This document shows, in pieces, positions 32,880 through 43,040 of a DNA stretch of 64,000 nucleotides. Positions within the stretch are counted from its first letter, which is position 1. Each line of letters opens with the position of its first letter. The stretch spans positions 1-64,000 of the forward strand of contig NZ_RQVV01000032.1 in the NCBI RefSeq assembly GCF_009295515.1, in the 5' to 3' direction. The DNA is from Erwinia endophytica (GTDB taxonomy: Bacteria > Pseudomonadota > Gammaproteobacteria > Enterobacterales > Enterobacteriaceae). A program made the position numbers and the translations under genes. The notes below the pieces were generated by a model. It made no database searches. It was not told the origin of the DNA and was given only the letters and a program-made list of their open reading frames with translations.

Positions 32880-33809
32880 ATGACGGAAAATATCCACCCA
32901 ATCCCGGTTATCACTCCCCTGCGCGCCTGGCTGGAAAGTCTGCGTTTACGCACGCTGCCACTGGCTTGTGCCCCGGTGATCACCGGCTCAGCCCTGGCAT
33001 GGTGGCAGGGACACTTCAACCTTTCTGTCGCGCTGCTTGCCTTGCTGACCACTGCCTTGTTGCAAATGCTGTCCAATCTGGCCAACGACTACGGCGATGC
33101 GATTAAAGGCAGCGATACAACTGAACGTATCGGCCCCTTGCGGGGCATGCAGAAAGGCGCTATCAGCCAGAAACAAATGCGCTTTGCTCTGGCGATCACC
33201 GTGATGTTGACCATGGTTACAGGCGTGACGCTGGTCATCCGCTCTTGCCACTCTTACAGCGATATACTGGGCTTTCTCGCACTGGGGGCTCTGGCTATCA
33301 TCGCCGCCATTGCCTACACCGTGGGGAAAAAACCTTACGGCTACCTTGGACTGGGCGATGCTTCAGTATTAGTTTTCTTTGGCTGGCTGGGCGTGCTGGG
33401 CAGCTACTATTTGCAGGCGCACAGCGTCCAGACGGTATTGCTGTTGCCTGCCAGCGGCTGCGGATTACTGGCTGTCGCGGTGCTCAATATCAATAATATG
33501 CGTGATATAGACAGCGATCGGCAGCATGGCAAATTCACCCTGGCGGTACGACTGGGCGCCATGAACGCCCGCTACTACCATCTGCTATTGCTGGCAGGTT
33601 CGCTACTGTGTTTCGTCCTGTTCGCCTGGCTGAATTCACTGCCTATGGCTGGCTGGCTCTTCCTGCTGGCAACCCCGTTGTTGTTCCGTCAGGGACGGTA
33701 TGTGCTGCGCGAGCGCTCAGCCATAGCTATGCGCCCGGTACTGGTGAAGACGGTCAAAAATGCCTTGCTGGTTAACCTGCTTTTTGCTCTGGGGCTGGTC
33801 ATCAATTAA
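32880..33809 (+). CDS. menA: 1,4-dihydroxy-2-naphthoate octaprenyltransferase MenA
   Basis: UbiA-type membrane enzyme that attaches the polyprenyl tail in menaquinone synthesis. It has 309 residues and about eight or nine membrane segments. The two Asp-rich motifs that bind prenyl diphosphate with magnesium are visible: [11 protein letters not shown] and the later [10 protein letters not shown]. It stands between hslU and rraA, as in E. coli, and may drive rraA as well. Confidence 0.95.
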   Translation: MTENIHPIPVITPLRAWLESLRLRTLPLACAPVITGSALAWWQGHFNLSVALLALLTTALLQMLSNLANDYGDAIKGSDTTERIGPLRGMQKGAISQKQMRFALAITVMLTMVTGVTLVIRSCHSYSDILGFLALGALAIIAAIAYTVGKKPYGYLGLGDASVLVFFGWLGVLGSYYLQAHSVQTVLLLPASGCGLLAVAVLNINNMRDIDSDRQHGKFTLAVRLGAMNARYYHLLLLAGSLLCFVLFAWLNSLPMAGWLFLLATPLLFRQGRYVLRERSAIAMRPVLVKTVKNALLVNLLFALGLVIN

Positions 33810-33915
33810 TCACGATGTGCTTGACCCATCGCAATTTTTAGCAGTTGATGATTTTGCCAACACCCCACAGAAAGCGATATACTCAATTCCCCTGTGGCAA
33901 ACAGACGACCCTCTT

Positions 33916-34401
33916 ATGAAATATGATACTTCTGAACTCTGCGACATCTATCATGAAGATGTGAATGTCGTTGAACCGCTCTTCTCAAACTTTGGTGGCC
34001 GCACCTCGTTTGGCGGGCAAATCATCACGGTAAAATGTTTCGAAGACAACGGGCTTCTCTACGATCTGCTGGAGGAAAACGGACGTGGACGTGTTCTGCT
34101 GGTTGACGGTGGCGGTTCAGTTCGTTGTGCACTGGTCGATGCGGCACTGGCGCGACTGGCGCAGCAAAACGAGTGGGAAGGCATTGTGGTATATGGCTCC
34201 GTACGTCAGGTTGACGCGCTGGAAGAGCTGGATATTGGCATTCAGGCCATTGCCGCCATTCCGGTTGGCGCCGCCGGCGAGGGAACAGGTGAAAGCGATA
34301 TCCGCGTGAATTTCGGCGGCGTGACGTTCTTCTCAGGCGACCATCTGTACGCCGACAATACTGGCATCATCCTCTCCGAAGACCCGCTCGATATTGAATA
34401 A
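33916..34401 (+). CDS. rraA: Regulator of RNase E activity RraA
   Basis: Trimeric protein that binds RNase E and slows mRNA decay. It has 161 residues from [19 protein letters not shown], nearly identical to E. coli RraA. The frame runs on from 33760 inside menA, but similarity begins at 33916. In E. coli zapB follows directly; here a decayed IS lies between. Confidence 0.96.
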   Translation: MKYDTSELCDIYHEDVNVVEPLFSNFGGRTSFGGQIITVKCFEDNGLLYDLLEENGRGRVLLVDGGGSVRCALVDAALARLAQQNEWEGIVVYGSVRQVDALEELDIGIQAIAAIPVGAAGEGTGESDIRVNFGGVTFFSGDHLYADNTGIILSEDPLDIE

Positions 34402-34406
34402 GAAAC

Positions 34407-34433
34407 GATGGGGGCCAGCGGCACCCGTCTTTT
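34407..34433 (+). terminator. Terminator of rraA
   Basis: GATGGGGGCC pairs with GGCACCCGTC across an AGC loop with one internal mismatch, and TTTT follows. It starts 6 bp after the rraA stop. Confidence 0.75.
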
Positions 34434-34521
34434 GTCACCGAACAGGGGGAATGTTTATCCCCATCCGGTTTATTCAATAAAGCCCTTTGATGAAGCGGTT
34501 CTGTCGCATTAAGCAGCTAAT

Positions 34522-34555
34522 CAGGTAACATGCTGTTTTTTTGTGATGTTACCTG
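34522..34555. repeat. Internal inverted repeat upstream of the transposase start
   Basis: CAGGTAACAT (34522-34531) and ATGTTACCTG (34546-34555) are perfect 10-bp complements with a 14-base, T-rich loop. The right arm ends 3 bp before the transposase ATG, so RNA entering from outside would fold over the ribosome-binding region. Confidence 0.75.
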
Positions 34556-34558
34556 CCC

Positions 34559-35217
34559 ATGTGCCTGATCCGAAAAGCCTTTAAACGCCTGCATTCTCCT
34601 GCTGATGTCATCGCGCAATGTGTTCGCTGGTATTTGGCTCTGCCCTGAGCCTGCGTAACCTCGAAGAGATGATGGCAAAGCGCGGCGTGATGGTTGACCA
34701 TTCCACACTTTACCGCTGGGTTATCCGCCTGGTGCCGTTGCGGGATAAGGCCTTCCACCGGCATAAACGTCGCCCAGGGCGCCGGTGGCGAATGGATGAA
34801 ACCTGTATCAAAATCAGGGGCCAGTGGAAATATCTGTACCGTGCGGTCGATATCTCAGGCCAGACCATTGATTTTTTGCTGACGGGCGAAGCGGGATGCG
34901 GCAGCGGCATTACGCTTCTTCCGCAAGGCCATTCGCCACCATAGCGAACCTGAAGTGGTGCCACGCTCAATGCCGATAAGGAAAAAGAGGAATGCATCAC
35001 GGTCAGGCAGAACAGGTATCTGAACAACCTGATTGAGCAGGACCACCGGAATATCAAACGCCGGATAAAACTGATGACGGGGTTCAAATCGTTCAGGCGG
35101 GCACAGACGATTCTGTCCGGTATTGAACTTATTCATATGATACGCAAGGGGCAATACCAGCATCTGGCCGGGGACGGGCTGTCCCCGGCAGAACAGTTTT
35201 ATCTACTGGCCACCTGA
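34559..35217 (+). pseudogene. IS6-family transposase, broken
   Basis: The gene would start at 34559 (MCLIRKAFKRLHSPADVIAQ). A frameshift after RWYLA (near 34632) moves the reading to the frame with SLRNLEEMMAKRGV and the first catalytic Asp in WRMDET. A second frameshift near 34886 leads to AKRDAAAALRFFRKAIRHH. Then a deletion near 34955 removes the segment with the second catalytic Asp. The last part reads ADKEKEECITVRQ through EQDHRNIKRR, with the catalytic Glu, to EQFYLLAT. With one catalytic residue lost, it cannot encode an active enzyme. Confidence 0.88.
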
Positions 35218-35346
35218 AAAACAGGCAATTCAATTTTTACTGACATGCTGTCGTTAATGCGACAGAACCCTGCTCCCTCAGCGACAATAGAGCACCCGTC
35301 GTCCACTATTTCGACTTTGACCAGTGCCTCTTTGCAGCTCGAAAAC

Positions 35347-35586
35347 TCAGACCTCTTCCATTTTCCCCAGCAGCACACGCAGACGCTCCTGCCAGGCATG
35401 CTGCTCTTCTTTCAAATGCTGGTTTTCGCGCACCAGGGACTCACTGTTGCCGGCGGCCTGTTGAACCTGCTGAGTCAGAGTGTTGTTCTGCTCTTTCAGT
35501 TCTTCAATTTCCATCTGCAGCAGGGTGATGGTATCAATCGCCTGCTGTACTTTCGCTTCCAATTTTTCAAAAACTTCAAATGACAT
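35347..35586 (-). CDS. zapB: Cell division factor ZapB
   Basis: Small coiled-coil protein that helps assemble the Z ring and links it to the chromosome terminus. It has 79 residues from [19 protein letters not shown], and nearly all of it is heptad-repeat coiled coil ([17 protein letters not shown]). An in-frame start 8 codons upstream exists, but GGAGAGG lies between it and the chosen ATG. It is divergent from glpF, as in E. coli. Confidence 0.95.
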   Translation of the reverse strand: MSFEVFEKLEAKVQQAIDTITLLQMEIEELKEQNNTLTQQVQQAAGNSESLVRENQHLKEEQHAWQERLRVLLGKMEEV

Positions 35587-36042
35587 GGTTCTGACCTCTC
35601 CTAATCGCAAGGCGTTGATGCTGCCACCCGCAAATCATCAGGGATAAGCCGGGATTCCACGGATAACAACGCTGTCCCGATTGTAAGTAGACCGGCTCGT
35701 CAAGTCCAGCAGCGAACCCGCTCAGAGTACAGTCTGTGACAATTTTCGGTCTTGACCTGGAATATGTAACAATTGACACACAGTACGCCAGGCTAATGTT
35801 GCTTTCTTGCAAAAACACACGGAAACAAAAGTTGAAATGGTGTTTCAATAAGAAAAATGAAAGGATAAAAATACGCGAAAACGCTCATTTTTTTGACACA
35901 GAGCACAACTTTTAATTTCGATATTTCTCGTTTGTGCTCGTTAACGATAAATTCACAACAACCCTACATAAGATGAGGGTGGCTCAGGAAATGAGCAAAA
36001 AACGGAGTACCACATTTAACCTCTCCTTCAGGAAATGCCAAC
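35587..36042. other. zapB-glpF intergenic region
   Basis: A 456-bp non-coding stretch. The right half holds two adjacent GlpR-type operators and, by position, the glpF promoter. The rest shows A/T-rich tracts but no gene or repeat that I recognise. Confidence 0.6.
35913..35952. promoter_or_regulatory. Tandem GlpR operators upstream of glpFKX
   Basis: The right site (35933-35952, TGTGCTCGTTAACGATAAAT) matches about 17 of 20 positions of WATKYTCGWTAWCGAMMATW. The adjoining left site (35913-35932) matches well only in its first half, through TCGATAT. Contiguous 20-bp operators are the arrangement at E. coli glpFK, where GlpR is relieved by glycerol-3-phosphate. Confidence 0.7.
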
Positions 36043-36888
36043 ATGAGTCAATCAACAAGTACGCTCAAAGGGCAATGCATCGCCGAATTCTTAGGCGCCG
36101 GCACAATTATTTTCTTTGGTGCTGGCTGTGTCGCCGCGATGAAACTGGCTGGTGCAAGTTTTGGACAATGGGAAATCAGCATCATCTGGGGGATTGCCGT
36201 TGCGATGGCTATCTACCTGAGTGCCGCCATCTCCGGCGCACACCTGAATCCAGCCGTTACTATCGCACTCTGCCTGTTTGCTAACTTTGAAGCCCGTAAA
36301 GTCGTGCCGTATATCCTGGCTCAACTCGCCGGGACCTTCTGCTCAGCCGCGCTCGTTTACAGCCTCTACTACAATCTGTTCCTGGATTATGAGCAGACGC
36401 ATCATATGGTGCGGGGCAGTATCGATAGCCTTGAGCTGGCCGGCATCTTCTCAACCTACCCTAACCCCCACATCGGCGTGGGGCAGGCGTTCCTGGTTGA
36501 AGCGGTGATTACCGCCGTGATGATGGGCCTGATCATGGCGCTGACCGATGACGGCAATGGTCTGCCTCGCGGCCCCATGGCCCCATTGCTGATTGGTTTG
36601 CTGATTGCGGTTATCGGCGGCTCAATGGGCCCCCTGACCGGCTTCGCCCTGAACCCCGCCCGTGATTTCGGCCCTAAACTCTTTGAATGGCTGGCAGGCT
36701 GGGGAACCGTCGCCTTCACGGGGGGACGTGATATCCCTTATTTCCTCGTGCCAATTTTTGGCCCGATTGTCGGTGCCAGCGTTGGTGCATTTGGTTATCG
36801 CCATCTGATCGCCCGTAACTTGCCAGGAGCCGTCGAGGTAAAGAAAAAAGAGCAGACGATAACGCGTGCTGAGCAGCGTAAAGCGTAA
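36043..36888 (+). CDS. glpF: Glycerol facilitator GlpF
   Basis: Aquaglyceroporin of the inner membrane that lets glycerol diffuse in. It has 281 residues (as in E. coli) with six membrane segments and the two half-helices carrying the NPA motifs, GAHLNPAVT (about 64-72) and GFALNPARD (about 199-207). The start is preceded by TCAGGAA. glpK follows after 32 bp. Confidence 0.97.
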   Translation: MSQSTSTLKGQCIAEFLGAGTIIFFGAGCVAAMKLAGASFGQWEISIIWGIAVAMAIYLSAAISGAHLNPAVTIALCLFANFEARKVVPYILAQLAGTFCSAALVYSLYYNLFLDYEQTHHMVRGSIDSLELAGIFSTYPNPHIGVGQAFLVEAVITAVMMGLIMALTDDGNGLPRGPMAPLLIGLLIAVIGGSMGPLTGFALNPARDFGPKLFEWLAGWGTVAFTGGRDIPYFLVPIFGPIVGASVGAFGYRHLIARNLPGAVEVKKKEQTITRAEQRKA

Positions 36889-36920
36889 GTGTTACCCCTT
36901 TACACCATCAGGAAGGATTT

Positions 36921-38435
36921 ATGACCACAGAAAAAAAATACATTGTCGCGCTTGATCAAGGCACCACCAGCTCCCGTGCCGTTATCCTCGATCATGACGC
37001 CAACATTGTGGCGGTTTCACAACGCGAATTTCAGCAGATCTATCCTAAGCCTGGCTGGGTTGAGCATGACCCAATGGACATCTGGGCATCGCAAAGCTCA
37101 ACACTGGTCGAAGTGCTGGCCCATTCGGGTATCCGCTCAGACGAGATTGCCGCAATCGGCATCACCAACCAGCGTGAAACCACCATTGTCTGGGATAAAG
37201 AAACCGGCAAACCCATTCATAACGCCATCGTCTGGCAGGATCCACGTACCGCTGATTATTGCGCAAAACTGAAAAAAGAAGGACTGGAAGAATACATCCA
37301 GCACACCACCGGACTGGTGATTAACCCTTATTTCTCCGGTACCAAGGTGAAGTGGATCCTGGATAATGTGGCCGGCGCACGTGAGCGGGCCAAACGTGGC
37401 GAATTACTGTTCGGTAACGTGGATGCCTGGCTGGTATGGAAAATGACCCAGGGACGGGTACATATCACCGATTACACCAATGCCTCACGTACCATGATGT
37501 TCAACATCCACAAACTGGAATGGGATCAGCGCATGCTGGATATCCTCGATATCCCGCGTGAAATGCTGCCTGCCGTAAAATCCTCTTCTGAGGTCTATGG
37601 TCAAACAAACATCGGTGGTAAAGGCGGTACGCGTATTCCTATCGCGGGTATCGCGGGCGATCAACAGGCAGCGCTATACGGTCAGTTGTGCGTCCAGCCG
37701 GGTATGGCGAAAAACACCTACGGCACTGGCTGCTTCATGTTGATGAACACCGGGACTGAAGCGGTAACCTCGACTCACGGTCTGCTGACCACCATCGCCT
37801 GTGGCCCGCGCGGTGAAGTGAACTATGCACTGGAAGGCGCCGTATTTATCGGTGGCGCATCCATTCAGTGGCTGCGCGACGAAATGAAACTGATCAACGA
37901 TTCCACTGACTCCGAATATTTCGCGATGAAAGTGAAGGACAGCAATGGCGTGTATATGGTGCCAGCCTTTACCGGCCTGGGAGCGCCTTACTGGGACCCG
38001 TATGCCCGCGGAGCGATTTTCGGCCTGACGCGCGGCGTTAACGCTAACCACATCATTCGCGCCACCCTGGAGTCGATAGCCTACCAAACCCGTGATGTAT
38101 TGGAAGCGATGCAGAATGATGCCAACACCCGCCTACAGTCGCTGCGTGTGGATGGCGGGGCCGTGGCCAATAACTTCCTGATGCAGTTCCAGGCCGATAT
38201 TCTGGGCACCCGAGTGGAACGTCCGGAAGTACGTGAAGTCACCGCGTTGGGCTCAGCCTACCTGGCTGGTCTGGCCGTCGGATTCTGGAAGGATCTGGAT
38301 GAAGTACGGGCGAAAGCGGTAATTGAACATGAATTCCGTCCAGGCATCGAAACCACCGAACGTAACTATCGTTACGCTGGCTGGAAAAAAGCCGTTTCCC
38401 GCGCGCAGTTTTGGGAAAACCATGATGACACGTAA
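36921..38435 (+). CDS. glpK: Glycerol kinase GlpK
   Basis: Traps glycerol as glycerol-3-phosphate with ATP. It has 504 residues (E. coli 502). The FGGY-family fold is evident in the N-terminal [15 protein letters not shown] and in [12 protein letters not shown] and [13 protein letters not shown] farther on. It is the second gene of glpFKX, controlled by GlpR; in the family, activity is also inhibited by fructose-1,6-bisphosphate and EIIA-Glc. Confidence 0.97.
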   Translation: MTTEKKYIVALDQGTTSSRAVILDHDANIVAVSQREFQQIYPKPGWVEHDPMDIWASQSSTLVEVLAHSGIRSDEIAAIGITNQRETTIVWDKETGKPIHNAIVWQDPRTADYCAKLKKEGLEEYIQHTTGLVINPYFSGTKVKWILDNVAGARERAKRGELLFGNVDAWLVWKMTQGRVHITDYTNASRTMMFNIHKLEWDQRMLDILDIPREMLPAVKSSSEVYGQTNIGGKGGTRIPIAGIAGDQQAALYGQLCVQPGMAKNTYGTGCFMLMNTGTEAVTSTHGLLTTIACGPRGEVNYALEGAVFIGGASIQWLRDEMKLINDSTDSEYFAMKVKDSNGVYMVPAFTGLGAPYWDPYARGAIFGLTRGVNANHIIRATLESIAYQTRDVLEAMQNDANTRLQSLRVDGGAVANNFLMQFQADILGTRVERPEVREVTALGSAYLAGLAVGFWKDLDEVRAKAVIEHEFRPGIETTERNYRYAGWKKAVSRAQFWENHDDT

Positions 38436-38449
38436 TCGACGCTCTCCTG

Positions 38450-38478
38450 CCCGTGACCAACCGGTCACGGGTGTTTCC
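38450..38478 (+). terminator. Hairpin between glpK and glpX
   Basis: A 9-bp perfect stem (CCCGTGACC/GGTCACGGG) with a 4-base loop is followed by TGTTTCC. It may reduce glpX expression relative to glpFK rather than end it fully. Confidence 0.65.
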
Positions 38479-38528
38479 CTCCCCTGACGTGATAAACTGC
38501 CCGCCTGATCACTTCTCCGGGACAAATC

Positions 38529-39539
38529 ATGAAAAGAGAACTCGCCATTGAATTTTCACGCGTTACGGAAGCGGCAGCCCTTGCGGGTTATAAATGGCTG
38601 GGCCGCGGCGACAAAAACGCCGCCGACGCCGCCGCCGTCCATGCGATGCGCATTATGCTCAACCAGGTGAACATCGACGGTCAGATAGTTATTGGCGAGG
38701 GAGAAATTGATGAAGCGCCCATGCTATATATCGGTGAAAAAGTCGGTAGCGGTGAAGGGGATGCGGTAGATATCGCCGTGGATCCGATAGAAGGTACGCG
38801 AATGACGGCGATGGGGCAGGCAAACGCGTTAACAGTGCTGGCAGTAGGCGACAAGGGCACCTTCCTTAACGCACCAGATATGTATATGGAGAAGTTGATC
38901 GTCGGGCCAGCAGCCAAAGGCGTTATCGATCTGGCACGACCGCTGGAAGATAATCTGAAACGCATTGCGCAAGCTTTACAGAAACCCCTGACGGAGCTTA
39001 CTGTCACCCTGTTGGCTAAACCCCGTCATGATGCAATCATCGCGGCGTTACAAAAGCTCGGCGTACGCATTTTTGCCTTTCCCGATGGCGACGTGGCGGC
39101 CTCAATCCTGACCTGTATGCCAGACAGTGAAGTGGACGTGCTTTATGGCATTGGCGGTGCGCCTGAAGGGGTGATTTCAGCGGCAGTCATTCGGGCGTTA
39201 GACGGTGATATGCAAGGTCGTCTGTTGCCGCGCCATGAGGTAAAAGGGGATACGCCAGAGAACCGCGCGATAGGCGAGCAGGAACTGAAACGCTGTGCAA
39301 CCATGGGGATTACGGCGGGAACAGTGCTGCCACTCGACGAGATGGCGCGCAATGATAATGTCATCTTCTCCGCCACCGGCATCACCTGCGGGGATTTACT
39401 GCAAGGCATTACCCGTAAGGGCAATATGGCGACCACAGAAACACTGCTGATCCGCGGCAAGTCCCGCACCATTCGCCGTATTCAGTCAGTCCATTATCTT
39501 GATCGCAAGGATCAAAGCCTGCATCCCTACATTTTGTGA
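38529..39539 (+). CDS. glpX: Class II fructose-1,6-bisphosphatase GlpX
   Basis: Dephosphorylates fructose-1,6-bisphosphate in gluconeogenesis, needed when glycerol is the carbon source. It has 336 residues, the E. coli length. Metal and substrate motifs are GEGEIDEAPMLYIGE (about 57-71) and DPIEGTRMT (about 86-94). It is the third gene of glpFKX, 93 bp after glpK with a hairpin in between. Confidence 0.96.
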   Translation: MKRELAIEFSRVTEAAALAGYKWLGRGDKNAADAAAVHAMRIMLNQVNIDGQIVIGEGEIDEAPMLYIGEKVGSGEGDAVDIAVDPIEGTRMTAMGQANALTVLAVGDKGTFLNAPDMYMEKLIVGPAAKGVIDLARPLEDNLKRIAQALQKPLTELTVTLLAKPRHDAIIAALQKLGVRIFAFPDGDVAASILTCMPDSEVDVLYGIGGAPEGVISAAVIRALDGDMQGRLLPRHEVKGDTPENRAIGEQELKRCATMGITAGTVLPLDEMARNDNVIFSATGITCGDLLQGITRKGNMATTETLLIRGKSRTIRRIQSVHYLDRKDQSLHPYIL

Positions 39540-39753
39540 TAGCAGACCCCGTCACCTACCTGAGTAAGCGGCTGGGAAATGATCCGTCCCGGCCATGAAA
39601 TTCATCCTTTACTACGGGTACTACGGGATAGTCAAAAGGCACCAGCATAATTTGTCGATATGAGCTTTGTATCCGACAACAACTGGAAAAATTCGACCGT
39701 AGCCGCGAAGATACCGTGACCAACCCCGCCCCGAACTGACTAAGGAGTTATTT

Positions 39754-40500
39754 ATGGCCGAATGGGTTAACGCCAGTGTTAAACAGGTGACTCACTGGAC
39801 AGATAGCTTATTCAGTATCACGTTGAACGCCCCCATCACCCCTTTTACCGCCGGCCAGTTCGCCAAGCTGGCGCTCGAAATAGACGGCGAACGCGTACAG
39901 CGCGCCTACTCATACGTTAACGCCCCCAGTGATGAGAACCTGGAGTTTTATCTTGTCACCGTGCCGGAAGGAAAACTCAGTCCCAGGCTGCATGCGCTGC
40001 AACCCGGTCAACCCGTGATTATCACTAAAGAGGCCGCGGGCTTCTTTGTGCTGGATGAAATCCCCGACTGTACAACACTGTGGATGCTGGCTACAGGTAC
40101 CGCTATCGGGCCTTATCTGTCGATTTTACAGGAAGGAAAAGGGTTGGCTCGTTTTGAGCACATTGTTCTGGTACATGCGGCACGCTATGCCCAGGATCTG
40201 AGCTATCTCCCGCTGATGCAGCAATTGCAGCAACGCTACAACGGTCAATTGCGTATCCAGACCGTGGTGAGCCGGGAAGAGACAGCGGGTTCCCTGACGG
40301 GCCGCATTCCCAAGCTGATTGAGAGCGGAGAGTTGGAAGCGGCGGTTGGGCTGCCAATGACGGCAGAGCACAGCCATATCATGCTATGCGGTAACCCACA
40401 GATGGTGCGGGATACCCAGCAATTGCTGAAAGAAACTCGCGGCATGCGCAAGCACCTGAAGCGTAAACCAGGCCATATGACCAGCGAACATTACTGGTAA
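39754..40500 (+). CDS. fpr: Ferredoxin/flavodoxin-NADP+ reductase
   Basis: FAD enzyme of 248 residues that moves electrons between NADPH and flavodoxin or ferredoxin. The FAD motif RAYSYVNAP (about 50-58) and the NADP-binding region MLATGTAIGP are visible, and the chain ends EHYW, with the aromatic residue that stacks on the flavin. A AAGGAG site precedes the ATG. In E. coli fpr is under SoxS; I did not find a convincing soxbox here. Its 3' end overlaps yiiR by 10 bp. Confidence 0.95.
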   Translation: MAEWVNASVKQVTHWTDSLFSITLNAPITPFTAGQFAKLALEIDGERVQRAYSYVNAPSDENLEFYLVTVPEGKLSPRLHALQPGQPVIITKEAAGFFVLDEIPDCTTLWMLATGTAIGPYLSILQEGKGLARFEHIVLVHAARYAQDLSYLPLMQQLQQRYNGQLRIQTVVSREETAGSLTGRIPKLIESGELEAAVGLPMTAEHSHIMLCGNPQMVRDTQQLLKETRGMRKHLKRKPGHMTSEHYW

Positions 40501-40934
40501 TTTGCGGTTCTGCGACCAAAATAATTGACCGGACAGGCCATTTTACCAAAACGGTTCTCTCGCGGCGTGCCCCGGAACACGCCCAGTTCCAGCGTCATGG
40601 TCACGACAATCAAGGTCGGGATAAAGCGGCCAGGCACCCATTGCCAGCGAGTGGGAAGCGATTCCCAGTCACCGACGAGCAGCATCCACGCAACGAGCAG
40701 CAATAGCGCCCAGGAACCCGCTTTATTACGGTCATGCAGGCGCTTAACCAACACCGCGCTGGTTGGCCATAACAGGCTCATCACACAAAAAACCGCCACC
40801 CGGGTACTCATCCATCCGCGCTCAGCCAGCATAAACAGCAGTATCATCAATGCTAACCAGAGTATCAGCCAAATCCACAGATCGCGTCGTCCCAACCTGC
40901 CGCGATACGAAAAACACCACGTTTGTAAGGTCAT
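40491..40934 (-). CDS. yiiR: DUF805 inner-membrane protein YiiR
   Basis: Membrane protein of 147 residues with four hydrophobic segments. The DUF805 signature is seen in FSYRGRLGRRDLW at the N-terminus and VKRLHDRNKAGSW in the middle. Function is unknown. It is convergent with fpr and shares its last 10 bp with it. It is divergent from yiiQ, the same layout as in E. coli. Confidence 0.9.
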   Translation of the reverse strand: MTLQTWCFSYRGRLGRRDLWIWLILWLALMILLFMLAERGWMSTRVAVFCVMSLLWPTSAVLVKRLHDRNKAGSWALLLLVAWMLLVGDWESLPTRWQWVPGRFIPTLIVVTMTLELGVFRGTPRENRFGKMACPVNYFGRRTANYQ

Positions 40935-41026
40935 TTTTTATCCCTCAGAACAGCGTCAGGCTTTGACTTTATCGGTCATTGTCCGTTCTAATCTTCAACT
41001 GAATGTAAAGGTTAGAGTAGACGATA

Positions 41027-41641
41027 ATGAATAAAGCGATCTTCATAAGCATCACATTACTGGTCACTCTGGCGAACGTGTTGGTGCCGGAACCGGCCGA
41101 TGCTGATCCTCAGGATCATACTGAACACCTGCCCACCGCGCCCTATCTTCTGGCGGGAGCACCGACCTTTGATATGACTATCAGCCAGTTTCGCGAAAAA
41201 TATAATGCCAGCAACCCAACGTTACAAATTGCTGAATACAGAGCAATCGCCAATAGCGGGGATAAAAGTAATTTGACGCGGGCCGCCAGCAAGATCAACG
41301 AAAATCTCTATGCCTCGACCGCCCTTGAGCAGGGTACAGGCAAGATCAAAACGTTACAGCTAACCTGGCTCCCCATTCCTGGACCTGATGAGAAAAATGC
41401 CCGCGCTAAAGCCCTCGCCTACATGACCGCACTGGCGCGTTTTTTTGAGCCAACGCTCAGTGAAGAGCAGAGCCTGAAGCGACTGGATGACCTGCTGAGC
41501 AAAGGCAAAGGGTCACGTTATTTTGCTCAGACTGAGGGCGCGGTGCGCTACGTCATTTCTGACAATGGCGACAAAGGGCTAACCTTTGCCATTGAACCGA
41601 TTAAGCTCTCGATGACCCCCCAGGATCCCAGCCAAAAATGA
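41027..41641 (+). CDS. yiiQ: Periplasmic DUF1454 protein YiiQ
   Basis: Protein of 204 residues with a signal peptide (MNKAIFISITLLVTLANVL), probably exported. It matches the YiiQ family by length and by its place just upstream of tpiA, and by motifs such as YLLAGAPTFDMTISQFREKYN. Function is unknown. Confidence 0.88.
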   Translation: MNKAIFISITLLVTLANVLVPEPADADPQDHTEHLPTAPYLLAGAPTFDMTISQFREKYNASNPTLQIAEYRAIANSGDKSNLTRAASKINENLYASTALEQGTGKIKTLQLTWLPIPGPDEKNARAKALAYMTALARFFEPTLSEEQSLKRLDDLLSKGKGSRYFAQTEGAVRYVISDNGDKGLTFAIEPIKLSMTPQDPSQK

Positions 41642-41744
41642 CGAAAAGCAAAGCCTTTAAAGATTTTGCTCTCTATACTGTCTGGCAGACAACACTGCTC
41701 AGGCAGAGTAATTTAACCGTATCGCGCTAAGCGTGGAGGATATA

Positions 41745-42512
41745 ATGCGACATCCGTTAGTCATGGGTAACTGGAAACTCAACGGCAGCAAACATATGGT
41801 CAATGAGTTGATCGCCGGTTTGCGTACCGAGCTGAGCGGCGTTGACGGCTGCGGCGTAGCCATTGCCCCGCCAGTGATGTATCTGGATCTGGCGAAACAC
41901 GCCCTCTCTGGTAGCCATATTGCGCTCGGCGCACAAAACGTTGATGTGAACTTATCGGGGGCGTTCACTGGTGAAGTTTCCGCTGAGATGCTGAAAGATA
42001 TCGGGGCGAAATACATCATCATCGGTCACTCTGAACGTCGAACCTACCACCAGGAAAGCGACGAACTGATCGCCAAAAAATTCGCCGTATTGAAAGCCAC
42101 AGGTCTGATCCCTGTGCTATGCATCGGGGAAACCGAAGCGGAAAATGAAGCCGGTAAAACCGAAGAAGTTTGCGCCCGCCAGATAGACGCCGTACTGAAC
42201 AGCCAGGGCGCTGAAGCGTTCAAAGATGTGGTCATTGCCTATGAACCCGTCTGGGCTATCGGTACCGGCAAATCAGCCACCCCTGCACAGGCGCAGGCAG
42301 TGCATAAATTCATCCGTGGCCATATCGCGAAGAAAGACGCAGCCATCGCTGCACAAGTGATTATCCAGTACGGTGGTTCTGTTAACGACAAGAACGCGGC
42401 AGAACTGTTTGCTCAGCCGGATATCGACGGTGCATTGGTTGGCGGCGCTTCGCTGAAAGCAGATGCCTTCGCGGTTATCGTTAAAGCTGCGGCGGCAGCC
42501 AAAAACACCTGA
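41745..42512 (+). CDS. tpiA: Triosephosphate isomerase
   Basis: Interconverts dihydroxyacetone phosphate and glyceraldehyde-3-phosphate. It has 255 residues from the ATG at 41745 ([15 protein letters not shown]), with GGAGG six bases before it. An upstream GTG in frame overlaps that ribosome-binding site. Catalytic residues are Lys11, His95 in IIGHSERR and the Glu in [11 protein letters not shown]. It is the last core gene before the accessory block; in E. coli cdh follows. Confidence 0.97.
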   Translation: MRHPLVMGNWKLNGSKHMVNELIAGLRTELSGVDGCGVAIAPPVMYLDLAKHALSGSHIALGAQNVDVNLSGAFTGEVSAEMLKDIGAKYIIIGHSERRTYHQESDELIAKKFAVLKATGLIPVLCIGETEAENEAGKTEEVCARQIDAVLNSQGAEAFKDVVIAYEPVWAIGTGKSATPAQAQAVHKFIRGHIAKKDAAIAAQVIIQYGGSVNDKNAAELFAQPDIDGALVGGASLKADAFAVIVKAAAAAKNT

Positions 42513-42519
42513 CAGCGTT

Positions 42520-42550
42520 CCCCTGTGCTATTAAGCGGTACAGGGGTTTC
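42520..42550 (+). terminator. Terminator of tpiA
   Basis: CCCCTGT (42520-42526) and ACAGGGG (42540-42546) form a 7-bp stem followed by TTTC. Confidence 0.75.
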
Positions 42551-42965
42551 TCCTTCTTTCTTGTCATACTCCGCACGATCATCGCCTCTCCTTATTGATT
42601 ACACCCGGCAACATAATCAAGCCCCGCCACCGTCAGAAATTTTGCAATAAAAGCGGTTATCAGATCATGTCAACCCGACTTTTCGTCCATCACGCCATCA
42701 ACAGATAGCGTTAATAAAATCATTTCAATCAATTGATATTAAATAATTAAACATTGATTTACGGCTTTAACAGAGTGTTATTTCAAGGCCTGATATTACT
42801 CTTACTAATTTTTTTTCATCCTTCATTCCCACTTTTAATCTTTAAACAATTTTTTAATTTACTCATAACAATGGTATATTTTCTATCAGTAAACGGGTGG
42901 TTAAATCATCTATGCCCGGGGCATGGATTACCCAGCCAACTATCCCTGTATTCCGCGAAACAGCC

Positions 42966-43025
42966 AAACTGGTTCCTTAGAAACTGGGACTGTTTCACCA
43001 GTTTAACATGTTGACTTGTCAACAT
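42966..43025 (+). promoter_or_regulatory. Inverted repeats in the mqo leader
   Basis: AAACTGG occurs twice (42966-42972 and 42981-42987), and CCAGTTT occurs once (42998-43004), so two hairpins compete for the same arm. Next comes ATGTTGAC-TT-GTCAACAT (43008-43025), a perfect 8-bp inverted repeat that ends 1 bp before the GGAGG of mqo. The set could be a leader RNA structure or protein-binding sites; the sequence alone does not decide. Confidence 0.5.
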
Positions 43026-43040
43026 ATGGAGGTATCGCCC

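Larger units (their letters stand above)
34497..35269 (+). mobile_element. Decayed IS6-family (IS26-like) insertion sequence
   Basis: A 773-bp element bounded by perfect 16-bp inverted repeats (GGTTCTGTCGCATTAA at 34497-34512 and its complement at 35254-35269). The ends resemble the GGTTCTGTTGCAAA type of the IS6 family. The 8 bases on either side (gatgaagc and ctgctccc) do not match, so no target duplication remains. It is somewhat shorter than the roughly 800-bp family norm because of an internal deletion in the transposase. It separates rraA from zapB. Confidence 0.9.
42513..43040. other. tpiA-mqo intergenic region
   Basis: A 528-bp gap. It holds the tpiA terminator at the left, an A/T-rich middle (about 42690-42890) with no supported gene, and a cluster of inverted repeats just before mqo. 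It marks the left edge of the accessory block. Confidence 0.6.

Noticed and set aside
42754-43014. 86-codon open frame before mqo
   Set aside because: A/T-rich hydrophobic translation without a ribosome-binding site or family; it overlaps the leader repeats of mqo.
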